A stretch of DNA of 11,585 nucleotides from JBDTMT01 sp033764095 (GCA_033764095.1 JANRJF010000171.1:1-11585); one strand, 5' to 3'. Positions 1 to 6,706 are shown, counted from the stretch's first letter. The notes: a model not told the origin generated them from the letters alone. Program-made: numbers and translations.

Positions 1-2012
1 AGCGCCGCGGCGGCGCCGGCGGCGAACAGCCGCAGGCCGCGCTGCGCGGCGCGCAGACCGGCGTGCGCCGCGGTCGCCAGGTCGCCGCCCAGTGCCGCGT
101 GCTGCGCCAGGTCCGCCGCCAAGTCGTCGTCGGTCGCGCCGAGCCGCGGCAGCGCCCGCGCCAGGCGCAGGTGCATCAGGCGCCGGCGCGGCTCGGAGAG
201 CTCCCCGTAGACTGCCTGGCGGACGACGTCGTGCGCGAACTCGTAGCCGACGACGCTGCCGGGCTCGTCGCCGCGCGGGCGCAGCAGCGCGTGCCGCTCC
301 AGTCCCTCCAACGCCAGGACCAGGCGGGGCGCGTCGAGCTCGGCGACCGCGCCGAGCCAGGCGACGTCGATGGGGCGGCCGATCACCGCGCTCCAGCGCA
401 GCAGCTCGACCGCGTCGGCCGGCAGGCGCTCGATGCGGTCGCGCACCAGCCGGCGCAGCGTCGACGGCAGCCCCGCCTGGCGATGCGGCAGCGAGCGCGC
501 CACCTCCAGGGCGAAGAGCGGGTTGCCGGCGCTCTCGGCGAAGACGCGCTGCGCATCGGCCGCCGCCGCGCCGCCGACCAACGCCGCGGTCGCCGCCGGG
601 CTGAGCGGACCGACGTCGAGCTCCTCCAGGCCGGCGTCGTGCCGCAGGCCGCGCAGCAGGCGCGCGATCGCCGGATTGTCGTCCAGCTCGCCGGCGCGCG
701 CCGCCAGCGCCAGCAGCACCGGGCGGTGGCGGCTCATGCGCGCCGCGTAGTGCAGCAGCTCGGCCGAGGCCTCGTCGCACCACTGCACGTCGTCGAAGGC
801 GAGCAGCACCGGCGGCGCGCTGTGCGCGCGCGCCGCCAGCAGCTCGACGACGGCGCCGAACAGGCGATCGCGGCTCGGCGCCGCGGTGGCAGCGCCGGCG
901 CCGAGCTCGGGCAGCAGCGGCGCCAGGTCGCGGCCCAGCGTCGGGCCGATCGCCGTCGCCGGCAGGCGGCGCAACGCATCGAGCCACGGCCCATACGGCC
1001 GCCCGCTCTCCGCCTCGTAGGCGGCGCCGTCGAGCACCGTGCCGCCGCGCGCCGCGACCGCGCCGGCCAGCGCGCCGAGCAGCGAGGTTTTGCCGATGCC
1101 CGCTTCGCCGCTGAGCAGCACCGCGGCCAGGCCGCGGCGCGCGGAGACCGCATCGAGCAGGGCGTGCAGACGCGCCAGCTCCTCCTCCCGACCGACCAGC
1201 GCCGGCGGACGCGGCAGGCGGTCGGGCACCGCCGGCGCGCCGGCCGCGGGGGCCGCGGCGGTGCGCGGCACGCCGATCTCGCCCCAGGCCTGGCGCAGCA
1301 GTGCCCCATCCCCGGCACCGAGCTCGCCCAGCAGGCGCATCGCCGCGTGCACATGCTGCTCCGCCTCGCGCCCGCGCTCGCAGGCGGCGAGCAGCCGCAC
1401 CAGTGTCACCTGCGCCGCCTCGTCGAGCGGATCGAGCTGCGCCAGGCTGCGGGCGAACGGCAGGGCGCGCTCGGGCGCGTCCGCCAGGCGCTCGACCAGG
1501 AGTCCAAGCAGGCGCGCGTGCAGGCGGCGCGCCTCCTCGCGCACGCCCAGGCACCAGCTCTGGAAGGCGAGGAAATCGGGCAGCTCGAGGCCCTCCAGGA
1601 AGGGGCCGCGCACGATCTCGGCGAGCTCCAGCAGGCGCGCCAGCGGCGGCGGGTCGGCGGTGCCGGCGAGCGATTCGCGCAGCGCGAAGAGGTCGACCGC
1701 GGCGCCGGCCAGCGCGACACCGATCGTCTCGCGCTCGCCGACCAGGCGCGGCGCGTCGGGCTCGTCGACCAACGGGCGCAGCTTGCTCAGGCTCCAGCGC
1801 AGCGCCGCGCGCGGGTCGTCGGCGACGTCCCACAACAGGTCGCACAGGCGGTCGCGCCGCTGCGGCTTCTCCGTCACCACCAGATAGGCGAGCAGGGCGC
1901 GGGTCTTCTTCGACTGCGGCAGCGCCAGCCGCTGCGCACCGCGCCACAGCTCCATCTCTCCCAGCAGGCGGATGCTGAGCCCCGCCGCCGGCTTTCGCTT
2001 CGGCTTCGCCAT
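1..2012 (-). CDS. SARP/BTAD-type transcriptional regulator with AAA ATPase domain (partial, 3' end outside window)
   Basis: Reading from the ATG at 2012 down to base 3 gives about 670 uninterrupted codons with no stop, so the C-terminus lies beyond the left edge. Residues about 12-95 form a winged-helix DNA-binding region (motifs LLGEMELWRG and TRALLAYLVVTEKPQRRDRL). About 100-245 look like a BTAD helical domain (ARSLAQLDPLDEAAQVTLVR). An STAND/AAA_16-type ATPase begins at VGREEE (273-278), with Walker A GEAGIGKT (302-309) and Walker B VLLAFDDVQW (402-411). The rest, to residue 670, resembles the helical part of MalT/LAL-like regulators (ESAGNPLFALEVARSLP). Family members usually run to about 900-1100 residues with TPR-like repeats, which would be in the missing part. 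It is transcribed divergently from the diiron gene, 159 bp away, so it may regulate it. The inducer is unknown. It is not a LuxR protein as far as visible, since any C-terminal HTH would be outside the window. Confidence 0.88.
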   Translation of the reverse strand, partial: MAKPKRKPAAGLSIRLLGEMELWRGAQRLALPQSKKTRALLAYLVVTEKPQRRDRLCDLLWDVADDPRAALRWSLSKLRPLVDEPDAPRLVGERETIGVALAGAAVDLFALRESLAGTADPPPLARLLELAEIVRGPFLEGLELPDFLAFQSWCLGVREEARRLHARLLGLLVERLADAPERALPFARSLAQLDPLDEAAQVTLVRLLAACERGREAEQHVHAAMRLLGELGAGDGALLRQAWGEIGVPRTAAAPAAGAPAVPDRLPRPPALVGREEELARLHALLDAVSARRGLAAVLLSGEAGIGKTSLLGALAGAVAARGGTVLDGAAYEAESGRPYGPWLDALRRLPATAIGPTLGRDLAPLLPELGAGAATAAPSRDRLFGAVVELLAARAHSAPPVLLAFDDVQWCDEASAELLHYAARMSRHRPVLLALAARAGELDDNPAIARLLRGLRHDAGLEELDVGPLSPAATAALVGGAAAADAQRVFAESAGNPLFALEVARSLPHRQAGLPSTLRRLVRDRIERLPADAVELLRWSAVIGRPIDVAWLGAVAELDAPRLVLALEGLERHALLRPRGDEPGSVVGYEFAHDVVRQAVYGELSEPRRRLMHLRLARALPRLGATDDDLAADLAQHAALGGDLATAAHAGLRAAQRGLRLFAAGAAAA

Positions 2013-2158
2013 CGACGAGCGGACCGCACCAGGCGCGCGGCGCGCGCGGCCGATGTATCCGGCGGCGGCGCCAATTTCCACGCCCGCTCCAACGGCGATT
2101 CACACGCTCGGCTCGCTACACCTGCGCCATCGACAACGCGCCGCGACGGCGCACGACG

Positions 2159-2165
2159 AAAGGAG
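2159..2165 (+). promoter_or_regulatory. Shine-Dalgarno site of the diiron protein gene
   Basis: AAAGGAG lies six bases before the ATG at 2172. This fixes the start, because the reading frame is open upstream for about 2 kb opposite the regulator and gives no other guide. Confidence 0.8.
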
Positions 2166-2171
2166 ACGACG

Positions 2172-3080
2172 ATGACGCAGTACAGCTACCAGGACGTCCT
2201 GGCCGTGTCGGAACGCATCCACTGGCGGGTCGAGGACCTGATCGGCGGCGAGCACCGCCTCGACTTCACCCGGCCGTTCCTGCCCGAGGCGCTGGCGCGG
2301 GTGGAGCCGCTCGACTTCCTCTGCGCCGCCGAGCGCCGCACGCTCAACCAGATCCGCGGCCACGGCTACCTCTACATCTTCGGGCTGGTCGAGGAGTTCA
2401 TCCTGCCGTTCGTGCTCGACCACGCGCGGCCGCAGCTGCAGGGCGACGACTACCGGGTGCGCGCGCTGCTGCGCTTCGCCAGCGAGGAGGCCAAGCACAT
2501 CCACCTCTTCAAGCGCTTCGGCGAGAGCTTCCGCGACGGCTTCGGCACGCCGTGCGAGGTGATCGGCCCGCCGCAGGAGATCGCCCGCGCGGTGCTCGCG
2601 CACCATCCGCTCGCCGTCGCGCTGGTCATCCTGCAGATCGAGTGGATGACGCAGGCGCACTACGTCGAGAGCATCCGCGACGACCGCGCCCTCGATCCCT
2701 GCTTCACCAGCCTGCTGCGCCACCACTGGATGGAAGAGGCGCAGCACGCCAAGCTCGACACGCTCATGGTCGAGGCGCTCGGCGCCGTCTGCCGGGCGAC
2801 CGACCTGGAGCGCGCCTTCGCCGACTACGGCAAGATCGGCGCACTGCTCGACGGCGGCCTGGCGCAGCAGGTGCAGTTCGACCTCGCCGCCTTCGAGCGC
2901 GCCAGCGGCCGGCGGCTCAGCGACCGCGAACGCGAGAGCTTCGTCGCCGTGCAGCGCCAGGCCACCCGCTACACCTTCCTCGGCTCGGGCATGACGCACG
3001 CCAACTTCCTCGCCACCGTCGAGGCGCTCAACCCCGCGGCGCGCGCCCAGATCGAGGCGCAGGCGCCGCAGTTCTGCTGA
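2172..3080 (+). CDS. Ferritin-like diiron protein, probably AurF-type oxygenase
   Basis: 302 residues, soluble, no signal peptide. The metal ligands of a four-helix diiron bundle are all visible: E74/E75 (GLVEEF), E106 and H109 (EEAKH), E157 (LQIEWM), then H185, E189 and H192 (HHWMEEAQH). The third ligand set, HxxxExxH, carries an additional His like that of AurF-type p-aminobenzoate N-oxygenases, which distinguishes it from ferritins and most ribonucleotide reductases. From the family, the enzyme would use O2 and a diiron centre to oxidise an amine or another small substrate; the substrate here is unknown. It heads a plus-strand run with OsmC 72 bp downstream. The frame is open far upstream on the antisense of the regulator, but the strong SD and the start of protein-like composition support ATG 2172. 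Ferritin-like diiron fold is confident; AurF subgroup is moderate; a desaturase-like or hydroxylase role is the alternative. Confidence 0.75.
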   Translation: MTQYSYQDVLAVSERIHWRVEDLIGGEHRLDFTRPFLPEALARVEPLDFLCAAERRTLNQIRGHGYLYIFGLVEEFILPFVLDHARPQLQGDDYRVRALLRFASEEAKHIHLFKRFGESFRDGFGTPCEVIGPPQEIARAVLAHHPLAVALVILQIEWMTQAHYVESIRDDRALDPCFTSLLRHHWMEEAQHAKLDTLMVEALGAVCRATDLERAFADYGKIGALLDGGLAQQVQFDLAAFERASGRRLSDRERESFVAVQRQATRYTFLGSGMTHANFLATVEALNPAARAQIEAQAPQFC

Positions 3081-3084
3081 CTAG

Positions 3085-3119
3085 CAGCCATCAGCTCTCA
3101 GCTGTCGGCTTTCAGCTCA
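3085..3119 (+). repeat. Degenerate heptamer tandem repeat, about five units
   Basis: Five 7-base units follow one another: CAGCCAT, CAGCTCT, CAGCTGT, CGGCTTT, CAGCTCA. They fill half of the gap between the diiron and OsmC genes. The pattern resembles the short tandemly repeated heptamers scattered between genes in some bacterial genomes. It is non-coding and lies upstream of the OsmC ribosome-binding site. Confidence 0.75.
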
Positions 3120-3140
3120 TTGGGACGAACCCAACCATCT

Positions 3141-3148
3141 AGAGGAGG
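3141..3148 (+). promoter_or_regulatory. Shine-Dalgarno site of the OsmC gene
   Basis: AGAGGAGG ends four bases before the ATG at 3153. It selects this ATG over the in-frame ATG at 3120, which sits at the edge of the repeat and has no such site. Confidence 0.85.
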
Positions 3149-3152
3149 ACAC

Positions 3153-3728
3153 ATGACCACCACCGCTACCCAGATGAAGCCCGCTCCGATCAACGGCATC
3201 GACGTCGAGGCGTTGTCCGGCGTGGTGCGCGACGTCACCGCCGACCCGGCCAAGGGCCTGGTCGAGTTCCGCGTCAACTCGGCGTGGATGGGGCAGACGC
3301 GCAGCCGCACCACCGTCGATGCCTACCGCATCGGCGGCCAGGAGGTGCGGCGCCACTTCAGCGTCGACGCCGACGAGCCGTTCGAGCTGCTCGGCACCAA
3401 CCGCGCCGCCAACCCGCAGGAGCTGCTGATGTCGGCCTTCAACGCCTGCATCATGGTCGGCTACGTCGTCGGCGCCTCGTGCGAGGGCATCACGCTCGAC
3501 TCGCTGGCGATCGAGACGCGCGGCACGCTCGACCTGCGCGGCTTCCTTGGCATCGACGCGCAGGTGCCCGCCGGCTACGAGGCGATCCAGGTGACCGTGC
3601 GCATCAAGGGCGACGGCACCGCCGCCCAGTTCGCCAAGATCCACGACACCGTGCGGCGCACCTCGCCGAACTGGTTCAACATCACGCGGCCGGTGCGCGT
3701 CGACGCGGAGCTGGTCGTCGAGGCCTAG
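3153..3728 (+). CDS. OsmC family protein (Ohr/OsmC-type thiol peroxidase fold)
   Basis: 191 residues, cytoplasmic. The OsmC core is clear: a beta-rich N-terminal half, then NPQELLMSAFNAC (87-99) with the first conserved Cys at C99, and the second at C110 (GASCEGITL). The C-terminal motif SPNWFNITRPV (171-181) is typical of the family. In OsmC and Ohr the two Cys reduce organic hydroperoxides. Both are present here, although they lie only 11 residues apart, whereas in classical OsmC they are separated by roughly 60 residues. The peroxidase activity is therefore less certain than the fold. It follows the diiron oxygenase in the same direction and may share its transcript, which would fit disposal of peroxides or reactive by-products. 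A hairpin repeat sits directly downstream. Classical OsmC is about 140 residues; the longer form seen here is common among OsmC-like proteins of unassigned role. Confidence 0.88.
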   Translation: MTTTATQMKPAPINGIDVEALSGVVRDVTADPAKGLVEFRVNSAWMGQTRSRTTVDAYRIGGQEVRRHFSVDADEPFELLGTNRAANPQELLMSAFNACIMVGYVVGASCEGITLDSLAIETRGTLDLRGFLGIDAQVPAGYEAIQVTVRIKGDGTAAQFAKIHDTVRRTSPNWFNITRPVRVDAELVVEA

Positions 3729-3737
3729 GCGCGCTCA

Positions 3738-3798
3738 CCACGAAGGCACCAAGGCCCAGCGCGCTTCGTGCTGCCTTGGTGCCTTTGTGTCTTTGTGG
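3738..3798. repeat. Inverted repeat built of 9-base units (REP-like hairpin)
   Basis: Arms 3739-3755 and 3773-3789 pair over 17 bp with a single G-T wobble (3742/3786) and a 17-base loop. The right arm continues with another related unit to 3798. Units read roughly ACCAAGGC. It lies 10 bases after the OsmC stop. It could form a strong transcript hairpin and act as a terminator or mRNA stabiliser, but there is no clear T tract after it, so I call it a repeat rather than a terminator. A degenerate half copy occurs at 6707-6733. Confidence 0.85.
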
Positions 3799-3833
3799 CG
3801 ACACCGAGGGGCCGGCTGGCGCATCCTGTACAC

Positions 3834-3839
3834 GGGAGG
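3834..3839 (+). promoter_or_regulatory. Shine-Dalgarno site of the small exported ORF
   Basis: GGGAGG lies six bases before ATG 3846. It supports this start over the in-frame ATG at 3768, which would lie inside the hairpin repeat. Confidence 0.65.
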
Positions 3840-3845
3840 CCCGCG

Positions 3846-4028
3846 ATGGTAGCTCGCCGCATGCTCAGGACGACGATCAACGTACTCGCGCTGGCGTTCG
3901 TCTTCGCCGCCGGGGTCGCCTGCTTCGGCCTGTTTGGCAGCTCGAAGGACGACGCCGTGCCGGCCAACTGCGCCACCCTCACCGGGCAGGCGAAGATCGA
4001 CTGCGAGAACCAGCAGCAACGGAAATAG
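3846..4028 (+). CDS. Small exported or membrane-anchored protein, 60 aa
   Basis: I do not recognise a family. The basic N-terminus (MVARRMLRTT) is followed by a hydrophobic stretch at about 11-30 (INVLALAFVFAAGVACFGLF) and a short polar tail. The hydrophobic stretch could be a signal peptide or a single membrane anchor. GVAC at 23-26 is a poor lipobox: C26 could be a lipidation site, but the -3 residue is Gly rather than Leu. Two further Cys (C42 and C53) in the tail could form a disulfide outside the cytoplasm. It ends one base before the start of the Lgt-family gene, so the two are almost certainly cotranslated. A plausible ribosome-binding site and this tight junction are the evidence that it is real. 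Confidence 0.6.
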   Translation: MVARRMLRTTINVLALAFVFAAGVACFGLFGSSKDDAVPANCATLTGQAKIDCENQQQRK

Positions 4029-4029
4029 G

Positions 4030-4737
4030 ATGCCGGCGGCCTACGGCCTGTTCGCCGCCGCCGGCTGCGTCGTCGCGGTGCTGTGGCTGCACGCGCACCG
4101 CGAGCGGATCGGCGTCAGCGAGGGCGAGTTCTGGGCGGCGATGTGGACGCTGCTCGCCGGCGGCGTGATCGGCGCCAAGCTGCTCTTCCTGTGGCTCGGC
4201 TGGGAGCACTACGCACGCGGCGAGTTGCGCTTCTGGGCCGACTTCCGCGTCGGCTTCGTGTTCTTCGGCGGGCTGCTCGGCGCCGCCGCCGCCGGCGCGC
4301 TGTTCGCCTGGCGCCGCGGCCTGAGCTTCCTGCGCGGCGCCGACTATTTCGCCGTCGCGCTGCCGCTCGGCCACGCCATCGGCCGCGTCGGCTGCTGGGT
4401 CGCCGGCTGCTGCCACGGGCGCGACGGCCATCCGGTGCAGCTCTACGAATCGGCCGGCCTGGCGCTGATCGCCTGGAGCGGCGCGCAGGTGGTCGCGCGC
4501 GTCGAGGCCGGCGCCGCGCCGCGCGGCAGCGCCTTCCGCCTCTACCTCGGCCTGTACGGCGCGCTGCGCCTGCTGCTCGACCCGCTGCGCGGCGACGGCC
4601 GGCCGGAGCGCCTCCTCGGCCTCTCGCATCAGCAGGGCATCGCGCTGCTGCTGATCGCGGTGGCGCTGGCGTGGAGCTGGGCGGTCGGCCGTCAGCGATT
4701 GGCCCGCAGCACTGATCTTCGCCCAGCTGAGCGCTGA
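4030..4737 (+). CDS. Lgt-family (prolipoprotein diacylglyceryl transferase-like) membrane protein, Cys-rich variant
   Basis: 235 residues with about six to seven hydrophobic segments. Lgt landmarks in order: AAYGLF (3-8), VGFVFFGGLLG (74-84), GHAIGRVGCWVAGCCHGR (114-131), HPVQLYES (134-141), YGALRLLLDPLR (176-187). Lgt moves diacylglycerol from phosphatidylglycerol to the lipobox Cys. R119 and R180 match arginines conserved in E. coli Lgt (R143, R239). However, the catalytic-region His (H103) is Phe79 here, N146 is C122, and E151 is C127, giving a C-x4-C-C cluster (C122, C127, C128). It is also shorter than E. coli Lgt (about 290) and starts almost at the first membrane helix. It therefore belongs to the Cys-containing paralogue group often auto-annotated as Lgt, whose activity is not certain. 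The upstream gene ends one base earlier; the DUF547 gene converges with a 10-bp gap. Confidence 0.82.
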   Translation: MPAAYGLFAAAGCVVAVLWLHAHRERIGVSEGEFWAAMWTLLAGGVIGAKLLFLWLGWEHYARGELRFWADFRVGFVFFGGLLGAAAAGALFAWRRGLSFLRGADYFAVALPLGHAIGRVGCWVAGCCHGRDGHPVQLYESAGLALIAWSGAQVVARVEAGAAPRGSAFRLYLGLYGALRLLLDPLRGDGRPERLLGLSHQQGIALLLIAVALAWSWAVGRQRLARSTDLRPAER

Positions 4738-4747
4738 CGCCCGACTG

Positions 4748-5581
4748 CTACTCCGGCCGCTGCCCGGGCTGCGCGTTCAGCGTCCAGTCGTAGTCGAGGT
4801 ACTCGATCGGCGGCTTCTGCTCGAGCAGCCAGGTGCGCTCCGGCTCCTCGACATAGCGCGCGACGAAGCCGCGCACGCGGTCGTCGCTGCCGCCGAAGTC
4901 GTCGCGGAACCATTTGAAGATCGACGACAGCCTGACCGCCGGCGCGCCGGCGCGGATCTGGTTGCGCAGCGGATCGCGCAGGAAGGCGCGCGCCGCGGCG
5001 TCGAGGTCGGCGTCGAGCGTCGCCGCCGTCCAGGCCTGGCGGCGTAGCTTCGGGCAGCTGGTCGAGGCGCAGACCAGCGCGAAGTGGATGCGCGGCTCGC
5101 CGGCCGGTCGGATGATCTGGTTCTCGACCGCGTCCGGCGTGCGCGGCTTGCCCGCCAGCTCGAGCTCGTAGCGGTAGAAGAGCCCGTACCGCGAGAGGAG
5201 CGACTCGGCCGAGCGCCCCTGCAGCACGGCGTTGACGATCGCGGCGTTGTAGGCGTTGAGCCAGAAGGCGAGCTGGTCGTCGCGCGACCAGCCGTTCGGC
5301 TGCGCGGTGGCCAGCGTGGTGAGATAGGCGGCCAGCGCCGGCCGCGACTGTGCCGCCAGGTCGCGGTAGGCGACCTGGCCCTGCTCGTCCACGTAGCGAC
5401 CGAGCAGCGCGCTCCAGTCGTCGTGGTCGAGCGCCGCCGCCCGCGTCGCGACGCACAGCGCCATGAGCAGCAGCCAGGCGCGAGCCGGCAGCAAGGCGCG
5501 ACGAGCGATGCGCGCCGAGGCCCGGGCGCTGCGGCGGCGCTGCGTCGTCGCCACCCGCATCGCTCGGCGCGCGTCGCTCAT
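4748..5581 (-). CDS. DUF547 family protein, secreted
   Basis: 277 residues from ATG 5581. The hydrophobic core at about 35-47 (AWLLLMALCVATR), followed by AAALD near 48-52, looks like a signal peptide, so the protein is probably periplasmic. DUF547 motifs: AFWLNAYNA (105-113), IHFALVCASTSCP (165-177), SSIFKWFRDDF (219-229), YLDYDWTLN (261-269). The biochemical role of DUF547 is not established; a Cys-containing core (C171, C176) is characteristic. The start overlaps the stop of the radical SAM gene as ATGA (5578-5581), so the two are translationally coupled. The first 30 residues, unusually long and Arg-rich for a signal peptide n-region, are encoded by a hairpin repeat. A later start at M8 (5560) is possible; neither has a good ribosome-binding site. 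Confidence 0.85.
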   Translation of the reverse strand: MSDARRAMRVATTQRRRSARASARIARRALLPARAWLLLMALCVATRAAALDHDDWSALLGRYVDEQGQVAYRDLAAQSRPALAAYLTTLATAQPNGWSRDDQLAFWLNAYNAAIVNAVLQGRSAESLLSRYGLFYRYELELAGKPRTPDAVENQIIRPAGEPRIHFALVCASTSCPKLRRQAWTAATLDADLDAAARAFLRDPLRNQIRAGAPAVRLSSIFKWFRDDFGGSDDRVRGFVARYVEEPERTWLLEQKPPIEYLDYDWTLNAQPGQRPE

Positions 5582-5584
5582 CGC
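5498..5584. repeat. Inverted repeat at the radical SAM/DUF547 junction
   Basis: Arms 5498-5519 and 5563-5584 are 22 bases each and complementary at 20 of 22 positions, separated by 43 bases. The right arm holds the radical SAM stop codon and the DUF547 start codon. The sequence shares the GCGATGAGCG and CATCGCTCGTCGC elements with the stronger hairpin at 8072-8145. Confidence 0.7.
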
Positions 5585-6690
5585 TTGTCCGCGAAGCGGT
5601 AGAGGTTGTTGAAGGCGCAGAACGAATACACCCCCTGCGCGCCGCTGATGCCGTAGGCGCAGGCCTGCACGCGCGCGGCGTCGAGCGCGTCGCGCTCCAT
5701 GAAGCTCTTGGCGAACAGCAGCAGGTGCGGGGTGCGCAGCACGTTGAGCGGGTTGTGGCCGAAGATCGGCGCCGCCTTGGCGATCAGGCGCCAGGCCTGG
5801 GGGCGGCACAGGTGGCGGGCGAAGAACGCCGGCTTGCCGGCGAACAGGTCGAGCACGGTGTCGCGCCGGTCGTCGCCGAGGAAGGCGAGCAGGTCGTCGC
5901 GCGTGATGTAGCTGAACAGCGACTCGACGCGGTCGCCGACCGCGAAGACGAACGACATCGCGTTGCAGCGCGGGTCGCCCATGTGCTCGGAGCGGAAGCT
6001 GGCGGCGGGCACGCCGGACTGCGCCTCGATGCGCTGCAGCAGGTCCGCCAGCGCGTAGCCGTCGCCCGGCGTGTCGACATCGAAGCGCCCGGTGAAGCGC
6101 GTCGCCGACTGGAAGTTCACCGCCCGCACCGTGTCGATGTTGGCGAGCGCGAAGCGCACCACGTCGCCGAGCTCGTCGTCGTTGACGCCGCGCGCCACCG
6201 CGACCGCCAGCGTGACGCACAGCTTCGCCCGCCGCGCCGCGGCGATGGCGCCGTGCCGCACGGCGGTCATGTCCTGGCCGCGGATGGCGAGATAGGTGGC
6301 GCGCCGCAGCCCGTCGAACTGCAGGTAGACGGCGGTCAGCCCGGCGGCGGCGAGCTCGTCGAGCAGCGCCGGCCGCTGGCTGATGCGGATGCCGTTGGTG
6401 ATCAGCTCGATGTTGCGGTAGCCGAGCGCGCGCGCCGTCGCGACGATCGCCGGCAGCTCGCGATGCACGGTCGGCTCGCCGCCGCTCAGCTGGATCGGGA
6501 CCGGCGTGCGCGTCACCGCCAGCAGCCGCTCCAGCCGCTGCCGCACCTCGGCCACCGGCACGTCGTGCGCCGGGTTGTTGGCATCGGAGAAGCACACCGG
6601 ACAGTCCATGTTGCAGCGATTGGTGATCTCCACCATCGCCATCATCGGCCGCGACTGGCCGGGCACGAATTGTCCGAAGCGTGGGTTCAT
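5578..6690 (-). CDS. Radical SAM protein of the COG1964 (tetraether lipid synthase-like) type
   Basis: 370 residues from ATG 6690. The radical SAM cluster motif is C26-x3-C30-x2-C33 (NRCNMDCPVCF). SGGEP (69-73), ELITNGIR (95-102), VYLQFDGL (121-128), RGVNDDELGDVVRFA (167-181) and VNFQSATRFTGR (191-202) follow. This series matches what I recall of COG1964, the family of archaeal tetraether lipid synthase (Tes). Later cysteines C242 (DPRCNAMSF), C295, C344 and C358 (SFCAFNNLYRF) could bind an extra Fe-S cluster. Known Tes proteins are longer (about 500 residues), with an N-terminal portion missing here. By family it would generate a 5'-deoxyadenosyl radical; the substrate is unknown, a lipid being one candidate. 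It is coupled to DUF547 by ATGA overlap and diverges from NDH-2. I see no clear ribosome-binding site at the start. Radical SAM is certain; subgroup is from memory. Confidence 0.88.
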   Translation of the reverse strand: MNPRFGQFVPGQSRPMMAMVEITNRCNMDCPVCFSDANNPAHDVPVAEVRQRLERLLAVTRTPVPIQLSGGEPTVHRELPAIVATARALGYRNIELITNGIRISQRPALLDELAAAGLTAVYLQFDGLRRATYLAIRGQDMTAVRHGAIAAARRAKLCVTLAVAVARGVNDDELGDVVRFALANIDTVRAVNFQSATRFTGRFDVDTPGDGYALADLLQRIEAQSGVPAASFRSEHMGDPRCNAMSFVFAVGDRVESLFSYITRDDLLAFLGDDRRDTVLDLFAGKPAFFARHLCRPQAWRLIAKAAPIFGHNPLNVLRTPHLLLFAKSFMERDALDAARVQACAYGISGAQGVYSFCAFNNLYRFADKR

Positions 6691-6706
6691 CGCGTCGGCG
6701 CCGGTT

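Noticed and set aside
63..2171. Long plus-strand open frame that runs in frame into the diiron gene
   Set aside because: It is the antisense of the regulator, is Arg/Gln/Ala-rich with no recognisable domain, and is kept open by high GC. The diiron gene has its own SD and ATG at 2172.
2013..2171. Possible sigma-70 promoter (TTCACA at 2099) in the divergent gap
   Set aside because: No -10 box at acceptable spacing; not supportable.
2100..2999. 299-codon minus-strand frame opposite the diiron gene
   Set aside because: It mirrors the codons of the diiron gene and shows no domain or ribosome-binding site.
4691..4738. 7-bp inverted repeat (GTCAGCG / CGCTGAC) at the end of the Lgt-like gene as a terminator
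   Set aside because: The stem is short, the loop is long, there is no T tract, and chance occurrence is likely at this GC content.
5578..6690. Arsenosugar-type (ArsS) radical SAM assignment
   Set aside because: The motifs after the cluster (VYLQFDGL, RGVND, VNFQ...FTGR) fit COG1964, and no arsenic gene is nearby.
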